Of a stretch of DNA of 64,000 bases, positions 49,899-60,344 are shown in pieces. The stretch's first letter is position 1; each line of letters starts with the position of its first letter. The position numbers and the translations under genes were made by a program. The notes under the pieces were generated by a model. It had not been told where the DNA came from and ran no database searches. It saw only the letters and a list, made by a program, of their open reading frames with translations. Origin of the DNA: Paracoccus denitrificans (GTDB taxonomy: Bacteria; Pseudomonadota; Alphaproteobacteria; Rhodobacterales; Rhodobacteraceae); contig NZ_FNEA01000017.1 in the NCBI RefSeq assembly GCF_900100045.1, positions 1-64,000 on the forward strand. Direction: 5' to 3'.

Positions 49899-51701
49899 AT
49901 GAAGACCCCGACCAGCGCACCGAAGCCCGCTGTCGCATCCGCCGAGTTGCCGCCCGTGCCCTGCCCCGAACCCTTGGGCAGAGAGGCGTTCCGCACCTTC
50001 GACCGCATGCGCGAGGCGATGACGGCCCAGTTCACCGGCGGGCTGTCGCCGGCGGCGCTGACGCTGGCCTTGCAGGATTGGACCATGCATCTGGCCGCCG
50101 CGCCGGGCAAGCGGATGGAGCTGCTCGACAAGGCCAACCGCAAGGCCGCGCGGCTGTTGTGCCACCTGGCCGCGCTTTGCGTGAATCGCGAGGCGCCGGC
50201 CTGCATCGACCCGCTGCCCGGCGACTATCGCTTTGCCGCCGAGGGCTGGAAGAAGCCGCCCTTCAGCATATGGGCGCAGGCCTTCCTGCTGCAACAGCAA
50301 TGGTGGCACAACGCCACGCACGAAGTGCCGGGGATGAACCCGCATCACCAGGAGATCGTCTCGTTCACCGCGCGGCAGATCCTGGACGTGTTCTCGCCAT
50401 CGAACCTGCCCTTCACCAACCCCGAGGTGATCGCCCGCACCATGGAAACCGGCGGCATGAACCTGGTGCAAGGCATGCGCAACTGGACCGAGGACATGAT
50501 CCGCCAGGCGACCGGCCAGCCCCCGGTCGGAACCGAGGATTTCGTGGTCGGCAAGGACGTGGCGGTGACGCCGGGCAAGGTCGTCTACCGCAACCACCTG
50601 ATAGAGCTGATCCAATACGCCCCCGCCACCAGGACGGTCATGGCCGAGCCGATCCTGATCGTGCCGGCCTGGATCATGAAATACTACATCCTGGACCTCT
50701 CGCCGCAGAACTCGCTGATCCGGCATCTGGTGGCGCAGGGCCATACGGTCTTCTGCATCTCCTGGCGCAATCCCACGGCCGAGGATCGCGACCTGACGCT
50801 GGACGACTATCGCCGGCGCGGGGTGATGGCGGCGCTGGAGGCGATCAACGCCATCCTGCCGCAGCGCAAGGTCCATGCCGTGGGCTATTGCCTGGGCGGC
50901 ACGCTGCTGTCCATCGCCGCCGCCGACATGGCGCATGGCGACGACGACCGGCTGGCCAGCCTGACCTTGCTGGCGGCGCAGACCGATTTCAGCGAACCGG
51001 GGGAACTGGCGCTGTTCATCGACCACAGCCAGGTGAACCTTCTGGAAAGCATGATGTGGAACCGGGGCTACCTGTCCGCCGACCAGATGGCCGGGGCCTT
51101 CCAGCTTTTGCGCTCGAACGACCTGATCTGGTCGCGCATGGTGCATGACTATCTGATGGGCGAGCGGCGGCCGATGATCGACCTGATGGCCTGGAACGCC
51201 GATTCGACGCGCATGCCCTACCGGATGCATGCGGAATACCTGGAGCGGCTTTACCTGGACAACGAACTGGCCGCCGGGCGCTTCATGGTCGAGGGGCGGC
51301 CCGCCGCGATCCAGAACATCCGCGTGCCGATGTTCGTCGTCGGCACAGAACGCGACCATGTTGCGCCCTGGCGCTCGGTCTTCAAGATCCATTACCTCAG
51401 CAATACCGAACTGACCTTCGTGCTGACCAGCGGCGGCCACAATGCCGGCATCGTCAGCGAGCCGGGCCGGCCGCACCGGCGCTATCGCATCGCGCTGCGC
51501 GAGGCCGGCGGGCGCTGCCCCGGCCCCGACATCTGGGCCGAGACCGCCGAGGCACGGCCGGGATCGTGGTGGGACGCCTGGACCAAATGGCTGGCCGCGC
51601 ATTCCTCGGCCAAGCGCACCCCGCCGCCGGCCATGGGCGCGCGCAAGGCCGGCCATGCGCCGCTGGCCGACGCGCCCGGCACCTATGTGCTGCAACGCTA
51701 G
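49899..51701 (+). CDS. phaC: Class I poly(3-hydroxyalkanoate) synthase
   Basis: A 600-aa synthase. Lipase-like box GYCLGG with the catalytic Cys near residue 332, the Asp in RDHVAPWRS and the His in SGGHNAGIV complete the triad; the N-terminal KPPFSIWAQAFLLQQQWWHNA is typical of class I. ATG at 49899 has AAGGAG 7 bp upstream; ATG codons at 49863 and 49893 are less well placed. No phaZ or phasin gene is adjacent, so this is probably a second, oxygen-regulated copy separate from the main pha cluster. Confidence 0.9.
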   Translation: MKTPTSAPKPAVASAELPPVPCPEPLGREAFRTFDRMREAMTAQFTGGLSPAALTLALQDWTMHLAAAPGKRMELLDKANRKAARLLCHLAALCVNREAPACIDPLPGDYRFAAEGWKKPPFSIWAQAFLLQQQWWHNATHEVPGMNPHHQEIVSFTARQILDVFSPSNLPFTNPEVIARTMETGGMNLVQGMRNWTEDMIRQATGQPPVGTEDFVVGKDVAVTPGKVVYRNHLIELIQYAPATRTVMAEPILIVPAWIMKYYILDLSPQNSLIRHLVAQGHTVFCISWRNPTAEDRDLTLDDYRRRGVMAALEAINAILPQRKVHAVGYCLGGTLLSIAAADMAHGDDDRLASLTLLAAQTDFSEPGELALFIDHSQVNLLESMMWNRGYLSADQMAGAFQLLRSNDLIWSRMVHDYLMGERRPMIDLMAWNADSTRMPYRMHAEYLERLYLDNELAAGRFMVEGRPAAIQNIRVPMFVVGTERDHVAPWRSVFKIHYLSNTELTFVLTSGGHNAGIVSEPGRPHRRYRIALREAGGRCPGPDIWAETAEARPGSWWDAWTKWLAAHSSAKRTPPPAMGARKAGHAPLADAPGTYVLQR

Positions 51702-51780
51702 GCCAAGACCCCGCGCATTGAACAGCCCGGCGAATATCGCCAAACAGGTCAGGGACAGGTGACTGCCGAAGGAGAGCCCC

Positions 51781-54480
51781 ATGAAGCCAGCCGAGATCGC
51801 CCCGGACGAGGTCGCATGGCACGCCCGCAGCGGCGAGGAGACCTGTTCCGCGCTGGCGACCAGCCTTGACGGGCTTGGCCATGACGAGGCCGCGCGGCGG
51901 CTGGAGCGGTTCGGCCCGAACGAGCTGCCCCCCGCCGCCCGCACCCATCCGGTGCTGCGCTTCCTTGCCCAGTTCAACAACGCGCTGATCTATTTCCTGC
52001 TTTCGGCGGCGGTGGCGGCCATCGCGCTGGGGCATGTCATCGACGGCGTGGTGATCGTCGTCGTCGTGCTGGTGAACGCCGTCGTCGGCTTCATCCAGGA
52101 AGGCAAGGCCGAACGCGCGCTGGACGCCATCCGCGACATGATCGCCCCCCATGCCGTCGTGGTGCGCGAAGGCGAGCGGCACACGCTCGACACACGCGAG
52201 ATCGTGCCCGGCGACATCGTGGTGATCGAGGCCGGCGACAAGGTGCCCGCCGACCTGCGCCTGGTGCGCGCGCGCGGGCTCAGCGCCGACGAGGCGATCC
52301 TGACCGGCGAATCGGTGCCCGCGGAAAAGACCGAAGGCCCGGTCGCGCCGGATGCCGTGCTGGGCGACCGCGCGCCGATCCTGCATTCCGGCACGCTGGT
52401 CACCACCGGCCAGGGCATCGGCGTCGCGGTGGCGACCGGCCCGCGGACCGAGATCGGCCGCATTTCCGGCATGATCGGCGCCGTGCAGACCCTGACCACG
52501 CCGCTTCTGCGCCAGATCAACGCCTTCGGCACGCGCTTCACCTGGCTCGCCATCGCCACCGCCGCGCTGCTTTTCGTCTTTGCCACGCTGATCCGGGGCT
52601 ATGCCCCGCTCGACGCGTTGATGGTGGTGGTGGCGCTGGCGGTCGGCGTGGTGCCCGAGGGGCTGCCCGCCGTCATCACCATCACCCTTGCCATCGGCGT
52701 GCGCCGCATGGCCGCACGCAATGCCGTGGTGCGGCGCCTGCCCGCGGTCGAGACGCTGGGCGCAACCTCGGTGATCTGCTCGGACAAGACCGGCACGCTG
52801 ACCCGCAACGAAATGACCGTGCGCCATCTGGTGACCGCGGCCAGCGTCACCGCGATTTCCGGCACCGGCTACGCTCCCGAGGGGGAGTTTTCCGGCCCCG
52901 ACGGCACCGAGCCCGCCCCCGAGGCGGAACGCGAGGCGCTGATCCGCGCCGGGCTTCTGTGCAACGACGCCCTGCTGGTCGAGCACGAAGGGCATTGGGC
53001 CGTGCTGGGCGATCCGATGGAGGGCGCGCTGGTCGCCGCCGCCGCCAAGGCCGGCCTGCACCCCGAAACCGAGCGCACCTCGTGGAACCGGCTGGACGAG
53101 ATCCCCTTCGACGCACAGCACCGCTTCATGGCGACCCTGCATGACGACCCCCAAGGCGAAAGGCGCATCTTCGTCAAGGGCGCCCCCGAACGGGTGCTGG
53201 CCATGTGCGGAACCCAGGCGGCGGGCGGGACCGCCCTGCCCCTGGACCCCGGCTATTGGCAGGAATGCATCGACGCCTGCGCCGCCGGGGGCGAGCGCGT
53301 GCTGGGCTTTGCCGGCATGGCCGTCGGCCCCGGGGTCGAGCGGCTGGATTTCGACATGGTCGAGGGCGGGCTGACCTTCCTGGGCCTTGCCGGCTTCATC
53401 GATCCGCCCCGCGACGAGGCCATCGCCGCGGTGGCGGAATGCCGCTCGGCCGGGATCGCCATCAAGATGATCACCGGCGACCACAAGGGCACGGCGGCGG
53501 CCATCGCCCGCCAGCTCGACATCGCCGACGATCCCAAGGTGCTGGAGGGTGCGGCGCTGGACGGCATGCCGGACGAAACGCTGCGCCGCGTGGTCGAGGA
53601 GGTCAGCGTCTTTGCCCGCGCCACGCCCGAACACAAGCTGCGCATCGTCAACGCGCTGCAAGCCAACGGCCATATCGTCGCGATGACCGGCGACGGGGTG
53701 AACGACGCGCCCGCCGTCAAGCAGGCCGATGTCGGCGTCGCCATGGGCCGCAAGGGCACCGAGGCCGCCAAGGAGGCGGCGCAGATGGTGCTGCTGGACG
53801 ACAACTTCGCCTCGATCGTCGCCGCCGTGCATGAGGGCCGCACCGTCTACGACAACATCCGCAAGGTGATCGGCTGGACGCTGCCCTCGAACGGCGGCGA
53901 GGTGCTTTGCGTGATCCTGGCGATCATCCTGGGCGTGACCCTGCCGATGACGCCGGTGCAGATCCTGTGGATCAACATGATCCTGACCGTCACGCTGGGG
54001 CTGGTCCTGGCCTTCGAGCCGCCCGAGCCCGACGTGATGAACCGCCCGCCGCGCCCGCGCGATGCGCCGATCCTGTCGCGTTTCCTGGTCTGGCGCATCG
54101 GCTTCGTCTCGGTGCTGTTCATGCTGGGGGTCTTTGGCGTCTTCGCCTATGCCGGCATGCGCGGCTATGGGATCGAAGGGGCCCGCACCATGGTCGTCAA
54201 CACGCTGGTGGTGATGGAGATCTTCTATCTGTTCAACGTGCGCTACCTGCACCGCAGCTCGTTCAGCCTGATCGGCGCCATGGGCACGCCCGCCGTGCTG
54301 GGGGCGATCGCGGTGGTGGTCGCGGCGCAGGTGCTGTTCACCTATGCGCCCTTCATGCACGACCTGTTCGACAGCGCGCCCATCGGCCTTGCCGACGGGC
54401 TGGTGATCGTGGTGGTCGGCGTGGCGCTCATGGCCATCCTCGAGATCGAAAAGACGCTGACGCGCAGATTTGCCCTGTAA
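51781..54480 (+). CDS. Cation-transporting P-type ATPase (calcium/PMA1-type)
   Basis: An 899-aa P2-type ATPase. Actuator TGES at about residue 174, helix M4 motif VPEGLPA near residue 300 (as in Ca2+-ATPases), phosphorylation site SDKTGTLT near 338, and hinge MTGDGVNDAPAVK near 640; ten helices in total. The N-terminal region has no metal-binding repeat. It follows phaC by 79 bp with GAAGGAG before the ATG; homologues sit in FNR-controlled gene groups in related bacteria. Ca2+ is the likely ion, Mg2+/Na+ not excluded. Confidence 0.9.
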   Translation: MKPAEIAPDEVAWHARSGEETCSALATSLDGLGHDEAARRLERFGPNELPPAARTHPVLRFLAQFNNALIYFLLSAAVAAIALGHVIDGVVIVVVVLVNAVVGFIQEGKAERALDAIRDMIAPHAVVVREGERHTLDTREIVPGDIVVIEAGDKVPADLRLVRARGLSADEAILTGESVPAEKTEGPVAPDAVLGDRAPILHSGTLVTTGQGIGVAVATGPRTEIGRISGMIGAVQTLTTPLLRQINAFGTRFTWLAIATAALLFVFATLIRGYAPLDALMVVVALAVGVVPEGLPAVITITLAIGVRRMAARNAVVRRLPAVETLGATSVICSDKTGTLTRNEMTVRHLVTAASVTAISGTGYAPEGEFSGPDGTEPAPEAEREALIRAGLLCNDALLVEHEGHWAVLGDPMEGALVAAAAKAGLHPETERTSWNRLDEIPFDAQHRFMATLHDDPQGERRIFVKGAPERVLAMCGTQAAGGTALPLDPGYWQECIDACAAGGERVLGFAGMAVGPGVERLDFDMVEGGLTFLGLAGFIDPPRDEAIAAVAECRSAGIAIKMITGDHKGTAAAIARQLDIADDPKVLEGAALDGMPDETLRRVVEEVSVFARATPEHKLRIVNALQANGHIVAMTGDGVNDAPAVKQADVGVAMGRKGTEAAKEAAQMVLLDDNFASIVAAVHEGRTVYDNIRKVIGWTLPSNGGEVLCVILAIILGVTLPMTPVQILWINMILTVTLGLVLAFEPPEPDVMNRPPRPRDAPILSRFLVWRIGFVSVLFMLGVFGVFAYAGMRGYGIEGARTMVVNTLVVMEIFYLFNVRYLHRSSFSLIGAMGTPAVLGAIAVVVAAQVLFTYAPFMHDLFDSAPIGLADGLVIVVVGVALMAILEIEKTLTRRFAL

Positions 54481-54502
54481 AGGCGGCGGCATCCGGCCCG
54501 GA

Positions 54503-54531
54503 TTGATTTTGTTCCCTGTATGTTCTATATT
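54503..54531 (+). promoter_or_regulatory. Sigma-70 promoter with embedded LexA (SOS) box
   Basis: TTGATT (54503-54508) and TATATT (54526-54531) are separated by exactly 17 bp. GTTC-N7-GTTC (54511-54525), the alphaproteobacterial LexA operator, lies entirely within that spacer. The next gene starts 30 bp further on. This is a clean SOS-type promoter. Confidence 0.8.
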
Positions 54532-54560
54532 GGGACCATGATCCGCAAGGGAGATCCGCC

Positions 54561-54848
54561 ATGGACGCCACCACCTTTGCCCTGCCGGCCACGCCGCGCC
54601 AGATCGCCTATGCCCGCTCGCTTGCCCTGAGGAACCAGACGCTCCTGCCGTGGGAGGTGCAGCAGGATCGCCGCACGCTCAGCGCCTGGATCGAGGCGCA
54701 GGCGCGGATGCGGCCGGCGACGGGGCTGCCCACCTCGAAGCAGGTCGCCTTTGCCGAGCGCATCGCCCGGCTCAAGCGGCGCGCCGTGCCCGACGAATGC
54801 TTCCGCGACCGCCAACTGCTGTCGCGCTGGATCGACAGCAATCGCTGA
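54561..54848 (+). CDS. Small protein with tandem repeat, likely SOS-induced (95 aa)
   Basis: A 95-aa protein made of two homologous units: TPRQIAYARSLALRNQTLLP...RRTLSAWI (residues 11-44) and TSKQVAFAERIARLKRRAVP...RQLLSRWI (residues 58-91). Each has a Q-A-A-R helix, a proline turn and an S-W-I end. AAGGGAG precedes the ATG. It is preceded by a LexA-box promoter. The repeat recalls small conserved hypothetical proteins of Rhodobacterales; no function known. A DNA-damage role is inferred from the promoter only. Confidence 0.75.
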   Translation: MDATTFALPATPRQIAYARSLALRNQTLLPWEVQQDRRTLSAWIEAQARMRPATGLPTSKQVAFAERIARLKRRAVPDECFRDRQLLSRWIDSNR

Positions 54849-54869
54849 ACCCCGCGCCATGCGGCCCGA

Positions 54870-55688
54870 TCAGGGCCGCATGTCCAGCGCGGCCAACGCG
54901 GTCAACTGCGCCCCGGCCGGTTCCGCCAGATCGTCCAGCACCTGGAAATGGTCGCAGCCCGGAACGTGCAACAGCACCGCGCGCTCACCCGCCTGTCGGC
55001 AGGCTTCGGCATAGTCGTCGGATTGCCGGATCAGTTCCGGCAGTTCCCCGGCACCGACAGCCACCAGCATGGGCGCACCGGGGGCGATGATCCGCTGCGG
55101 GCTGCAAGCGGCGATCTCGGCCTCGGTCAGTTGCAGCTTGTCGTTCAGCTGGCCAAGGCCGATCGGCTCCAGGTCGAAAAGCCCGCTGATCGCCAGCACC
55201 GAGCCTACGGCGGGGTGGCCCCGATGCATGGCCGCCAGATGCCCGCCGGCGGAATGCCCGGCAAGGCAAAGCCGCCGCCCGGCAAGCCGGGGCGCGAGAT
55301 GGTCGAGCAGATGCCCGATCTCGGCCACGATCTGCGTCATCGAAGCCTCGGGCGCCAGCGTGTATTCGGCCAGGATCACGTCATGGCCGCGCGCCAGGGG
55401 ACCGGCGGCGCAGAAGGCGAAATCCTCCTTGACGCAGCTCTGCCAATAGCCGCCGTGGATGAAGACGAAGACCGGCGCATCCGGCCGGCCGCTGGCTAAC
55501 CAGTCGAAGGTCTGGCGCGCGCCGGGGCCATAGCGCAGATCCCGCCGGCAGTCATGCGCGGCATGGAACGCATCGCTGCGGGCGCGGAAATCCCGCATCA
55601 AGGCCGGGAAATCCGCGATCCTGCCGGTATTGCTGTAGGCCGTGTCCAGTTCCTGCCGGGTCATCCCCCGATAGATCGCCGTCGCCAT
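54870..55688 (-). CDS. Alpha/beta hydrolase, kynurenine formamidase/arylformamidase-like
   Basis: A 272-aa hydrolase with the oxyanion motif FIHGGYWQ, nucleophile elbow AGHSAGGHLAA and C-terminal PGCDHFQVLDDL holding the catalytic His. HGGYW and overall length match arylformamidase (N-formylkynurenine hydrolysis), which yields kynurenine and then anthranilate; the nearby 2-aminobenzoate-CoA ligase makes that appealing. It starts directly after the LivF stop (TGAATG), so it may be the last gene of the transporter operon. Confidence 0.78.
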   Translation of the reverse strand: MATAIYRGMTRQELDTAYSNTGRIADFPALMRDFRARSDAFHAAHDCRRDLRYGPGARQTFDWLASGRPDAPVFVFIHGGYWQSCVKEDFAFCAAGPLARGHDVILAEYTLAPEASMTQIVAEIGHLLDHLAPRLAGRRLCLAGHSAGGHLAAMHRGHPAVGSVLAISGLFDLEPIGLGQLNDKLQLTEAEIAACSPQRIIAPGAPMLVAVGAGELPELIRQSDDYAEACRQAGERAVLLHVPGCDHFQVLDDLAEPAGAQLTALAALDMRP

Positions 55689-56374
<686 letters not shown>

Positions 56375-56378
<4 letters not shown>

Positions 56379-57139
56379 GCGTCCTCTCCCAGATAGGAAC
56401 GCCGCACCTCGGGATTGGCGCGGATCTCGGCCACGCTGCCGGTGGCGATGATGCGGCCATAGACCAGCACCGAGATGCGGTCGGCCAGCGCAAAGACCGC
56501 GTCCATGTCGTGCTCGACCAGCAGGATCGGCGCCTCGTTGCGCAGTTCGGCCAGGATGCCGGTCAGCTGCCGCCCGCCCTCCAGCCCCATGCCGGCCATG
56601 GGCTCGTCCAGCAGGAAGGCGCGCGGGCGCAGGGCCAGCGCCATGGCGATCTCCAGCTTGCGGCGCTCGCCATGCGAAAGCGTCGCGGCGGGGACCAGAT
56701 GCCGCCCGGCAAGGCCCGCCTGCTCGATATGGAACAGGGCGGGTTCGGTCAGCTTGCGGTCGGCCAGCGCCGGCAGGTGAAAGCGGAACACCGCGCCGCT
56801 GGCCCCGGCCACCGCCAGCATGACGTTTTGCAGCACGGTGAAATCCGGGATCACCGAGGACACCTGGAAGCTGCGCGCCAGCCCCAGCCGCGCCCGCGCC
56901 GCCGCGTCCAGCGTATCGATCACCTGCCCCTCGAAGCGGATGGTGCCGGCGTCGGGCCGGATCTCGCCGACGATCTGCTTGATCAGCGTGGACTTGCCGG
57001 CGCCGTTCGGGCCGATCAGGGCGTGGATCTCGCCCGGGCGCAGGTCCAGGCTGACATCGTCGGTCGCCACCAGCGCGCCAAAGGACTTGCGCAGGCCCCG
57101 GATCTCCAGGATGGGTTCGTTGAGTTTCGGCTCAGGCAT
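56375..57139 (-). CDS. livG: Branched-chain amino acid-type ABC ATPase (LivG)
   Basis: A 254-aa ATPase with Walker A GPNGAGKST, the LivG-type region ARARLGLARSFQ, signature ATLSHGERRKLEIAMAL and Walker B FLLDEPMAGMG. It overlaps the LivM stop by 8 bp. Confidence 0.92.
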
Positions 57140-58124
57140 GGCGGCCCCTCCGCGTGACGATGCCGATCAGCCCGCCCGGCGCGAACAGCACGATGGCCAG
57201 CAGCAGAAGGCCCAGCAGCGCCTGCCAGTATTCGCTGATGCCGCCCAGGACATGCTCCAGCAGGATGAAAAGCGCGGCGCCGGCGACCGGGCCGCAAAGC
57301 CGCCCCACACCCCCCAGGATGACGAAGACCATGATTTCGCCCGACATGTGCCAGGACATCATGGCCGGGCTGACGAAACGGTTGAGGTCGGCGTAAAGCG
57401 ACCCCGCCAGCCCGACGATCATGCCCGACAGGACAAAGGCCGTCAGCCGGATCGCATAGGGCCGGATGCCGACGGCGACCGTGCGCTGGCTGTTTTGCCG
57501 CGCCGCCTGCAAGGCCAGGCCGAAACGCGACTGCGTGACCACGGCGGTAAAGACCAGCGCGACGGCCAGCAGCGTGGCGCAGATGGCGAAATACTGGATC
57601 GGGGCAAAGGTGTTCAGGCCGGGAAAGGTGTTGCGGACATAGAAGCTCAGCCCGTCCTCGCCGCCATAGCGCGGCCAGCTCATGGCGAAATAGTAAAGCA
57701 TCTGCGCGAAGGCCAGCGTCACCATGATGAAATAGACGCCCGAGGTGCGCAGGCTGAGCGCCCCGATGACCAGCGCGGCCAGCCCCGCCGCCAGCATCGC
57801 CATCGGCCAGATGCCCAGCATCTCGTTGCTGCCCATGATGGTAAAGGGCAGGCTGGTGACCGGCATGCCGGTGCTGGCATGGCTGGCAAGGATCCCGGTG
57901 ACGTAGCCGCCGATGCCGAAAAAGGCGGCATGGCCGAACGAGATCAGCCCGCCATAGCCCAGCGCCAGGTTCAGCCCCACCCCGGCAAGGCCGAAGATCG
58001 CGGCCTTGGTCGCCAGCGTCACCGTAAAGCCGTTGCCGGCCAGATGCGCACCGATGGCGGTGGCGACCAGCAGGGCAAGGATCGCCAGGTTGATCGCCGT
58101 ATCGCGGTTCAATGTCTCTCGCAT
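57132..58124 (-). CDS. livM: Branched-chain amino acid-type ABC permease (LivM)
   Basis: A 330-aa permease with about nine helices; GYGGLISFGHAAFFGIGGYV and the motif QNSQRTVAVGIRPYAIRLTAFVLSG are typical of LivM. It begins 3 bp after the LivH stop. Confidence 0.91.
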   Translation of the reverse strand: MRETLNRDTAINLAILALLVATAIGAHLAGNGFTVTLATKAAIFGLAGVGLNLALGYGGLISFGHAAFFGIGGYVTGILASHASTGMPVTSLPFTIMGSNEMLGIWPMAMLAAGLAALVIGALSLRTSGVYFIMVTLAFAQMLYYFAMSWPRYGGEDGLSFYVRNTFPGLNTFAPIQYFAICATLLAVALVFTAVVTQSRFGLALQAARQNSQRTVAVGIRPYAIRLTAFVLSGMIVGLAGSLYADLNRFVSPAMMSWHMSGEIMVFVILGGVGRLCGPVAGAALFILLEHVLGGISEYWQALLGLLLLAIVLFAPGGLIGIVTRRGRHA

Positions 58125-58127
58125 CGC

Positions 58128-59039
58128 TCAGCCCCTTGCCCCGAACAACCCCTGCGGCCGCAGGATCAGCACCACGGCCATCAGCACATAGATCAGCACC
58201 GAGGCCAGCGAGGCGCCGATGGTGTTGGCGCTGGACGCATCCCACACCCGCGACAGCAGCCCCGGCAGCAGCGCCTTGCCCAGCGTATCGGTCATGCCGA
58301 CCAGCAGCGCACCGACAAGCGCGCCCTTGATCGAGCCGATGCCGCCGATCACCACCACCACGAAGGCCAGGATCAGCACCGGCTCGCCCATGCCGACCTG
58401 CACCGACTGGATGGTGCCGACCAGCGCCCCGGCAAGCCCCGCCAGCGCCGCGCCAAGCGCGAAGACGATGGTGTAGAGCCGCGCGATGTCGACGCCCAGC
58501 GCGCCGATCATCTCGCGATCCGCCTCGCCGGCGCGGATGCGGATGCCCAGCCGCGTGCGGGTGATGAGCCACCACAGCCCCACGGCCACCGCCGCGCCAA
58601 AGCCGATGATGACCAGCCGGAACAGCGGGTAATGCAGCCCGCCCGGCAGCACCACCGCGCCGGAAAGCGCGGCCGGCAGCTTGAGGTAAAGCGGGAACGA
58701 GCCGAACAGCCAGCGCGTGCCCTCGGAGAACACCAGGATCAGCGCGAATGTCGCCAGCACCTGGTCCAGGTGGTCGCGGGCGTAAAGCCGCCGGATCACC
58801 GCGATCTCGACCAGCGCGCCCGCCGCGGCGGCCGCCGCCAGGCTGGCGACCAGCCCCAGCCAGAACGAGCCGGTGGCCGCCGCCACCGCCGCGCAGGCGA
58901 ATGCCCCGGTCATGTAAAGCGAGCCATGCGCAAGGTTGATCAGCCCCATGACGCCAAAGACCAGCGTCAGCCCGGCCGCCATCAGAAACAGCATCATCCC
59001 GTATTGCAGGCCGTTCAGCGCCTGCTCGGCCAGAAGCAT
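58128..59039 (-). CDS. livH: Branched-chain amino acid-type ABC permease (LivH)
   Basis: A 303-aa permease: QALNGLQYGMMLFLMAAGLTLVFGVMGLINLAHGS at the N-terminus is the LivH signature. ATG at 59039 (or an adjacent GTG at 59042) follows GGGAG. It is separated from livK by 63 bp containing a hairpin. Confidence 0.9.
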   Translation of the reverse strand: MLLAEQALNGLQYGMMLFLMAAGLTLVFGVMGLINLAHGSLYMTGAFACAAVAAATGSFWLGLVASLAAAAAAGALVEIAVIRRLYARDHLDQVLATFALILVFSEGTRWLFGSFPLYLKLPAALSGAVVLPGGLHYPLFRLVIIGFGAAVAVGLWWLITRTRLGIRIRAGEADREMIGALGVDIARLYTIVFALGAALAGLAGALVGTIQSVQVGMGEPVLILAFVVVVIGGIGSIKGALVGALLVGMTDTLGKALLPGLLSRVWDASSANTIGASLASVLIYVLMAVVLILRPQGLFGARG

Positions 59040-59069
59040 CACCGCGTTATCTCCCGAATTGCCAGGGTG

Positions 59070-59094
59070 GGACCGGACCCGTCGGGCCCGGTCC
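59070..59094 (-). terminator. Hairpin between livK and livH
   Basis: GGACCGGACCC (59070-59080) and GGGCCCGGTCC (59084-59094) form an 11-bp stem with one mismatch and a 3-nt loop. It sits after livK and before livH, where a partial terminator or 3'-end protecting stem would raise binding protein levels over permease levels. Confidence 0.6.
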
Positions 59095-59102
59095 GGCATG
59101 GG

Positions 59103-60248
59103 TTACATGCTGCACTGCTCGGCATAGGCGTCGCCGTGGTCGGTCATGGCCGGGCCGATGATCTTGTTGGTCAGCACGTCGCCTTCCTTGACCACCTCGC
59201 GGACGTAATAGTCCTGGATCGGGTGCTGGTTCGGGCCAAAGCTGAACTTGCCGCGCACGCTGGGGAAATCCGCCTCGGCCAGCGCGGCGCGGAAGGCGTC
59301 GGCATCGCCCACATCGGCCTTGGCGATGGCGGAAAGCAGCAGGTTCGCCGTGTCATAGGCCTGCGCGGCGTAAAGCGAGGGCAGGCGACCGTATTCGGCC
59401 TGGAAGGTTTCAACGAAGGCCTTGTTGGCCGGGTTGTCCAGGTCCTTGGCCCATTGCGCGGTGTTCTTGACCCCCAGCGCGGCATCGCCCACGGCGGGCA
59501 GGATGTCCTGGCTGAAGCTGAAGGCCGGGCCGATCACCGGCTTGCCGACGCCGGATTCGGCATATTGCTTCATGAAGGCGATGCCCATGCCGCCCGGCAG
59601 GAAGAAGAACACCGCATCCGCGTCGCTGTTGCGGATCTGTGCGATCTCGCCGGCATAGTCGGTCTGGCCGACCTGGGTATAGACCTCGCTGACCACCTCG
59701 CCCTTGTAATAGCGCTTGAAGCCCGCCAGCGAATCCTGCCCGGCGGGATAGTTCGGCGCCATGATGAAGACCTTGCCGATGCCCGCATCCGTGGCATGGG
59801 CGCCCGCCGCCTCGTGCAGGTTGTCGTTCTGGTAGGAGACCGAGAAATATTTCGGATTGCAACCCGCCCCGGCCAGTTGCGAGGGCGCGGCATTGGTCGA
59901 AAGATAGAACTTGTCCTGCGCCACCGCCGCCGGCACCACCGCCATGGCGAGGTTCGACCAGACGATGCCGGTCAGCACGTCCACCTGTTCGGACTGGATC
60001 ATCTTGTCGGCGATCTGCACGGCGACATCGGGTTTCTGCTGGTCGTCCTCGATCACCAGCTCGACCTCCTTGCCCGCGTCGCCCGCGTTCTTCAGCGCCA
60101 GCAGGAAACCGTCGCGCGTATCGACGCCCAGGCCGGCGCCGCCGCCCGACAGCGTGGTGATCATGCCGACCTTGACGGGTTCGGCCTGTGCCATTCCGGC
60201 CAGGGCCAGAGCGGCGGTGCCGCAGATCAGCAGCCTTTTCAGTTCCAT
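59103..60248 (-). CDS. livK: Liv-type ABC substrate-binding protein
   Basis: A 381-aa periplasmic protein with signal peptide (LLICGTAALALAGMAQA), then VKVGMITTLSGGGAGLGVD, the first motif of the Leu/Ile/Val-binding family. The ligand is not necessarily a branched-chain amino acid: paralogues bind aromatic acids such as benzoate, and gene order with a 2-aminobenzoate-CoA ligase favours that. GGGAG lies 7 bp before the ATG. Promoter not identified. Confidence 0.9.
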   Translation of the reverse strand: MELKRLLICGTAALALAGMAQAEPVKVGMITTLSGGGAGLGVDTRDGFLLALKNAGDAGKEVELVIEDDQQKPDVAVQIADKMIQSEQVDVLTGIVWSNLAMAVVPAAVAQDKFYLSTNAAPSQLAGAGCNPKYFSVSYQNDNLHEAAGAHATDAGIGKVFIMAPNYPAGQDSLAGFKRYYKGEVVSEVYTQVGQTDYAGEIAQIRNSDADAVFFFLPGGMGIAFMKQYAESGVGKPVIGPAFSFSQDILPAVGDAALGVKNTAQWAKDLDNPANKAFVETFQAEYGRLPSLYAAQAYDTANLLLSAIAKADVGDADAFRAALAEADFPSVRGKFSFGPNQHPIQDYYVREVVKEGDVLTNKIIGPAMTDHGDAYAEQCSM

Positions 60249-60344
60249 GACAAACTCCCTGTGTGAAGCGCGATTGTTCGTCGCATGTTTTTATGATGCG
60301 GTCGCGGGCTGCAACGGATTTCGCGCATCAGCCCGCGGCCCTGG

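Noticed and set aside
51454..54492. 1012-aa open frame on the minus strand
   Set aside because: Antisense to the P-type ATPase and part of phaC; His/Asp/Gly-rich shadow composition.
56820..60266. 1148-aa open frame on the plus strand
   Set aside because: Antisense to the whole liv gene run; low-complexity His/Asp/Arg composition, no domains.
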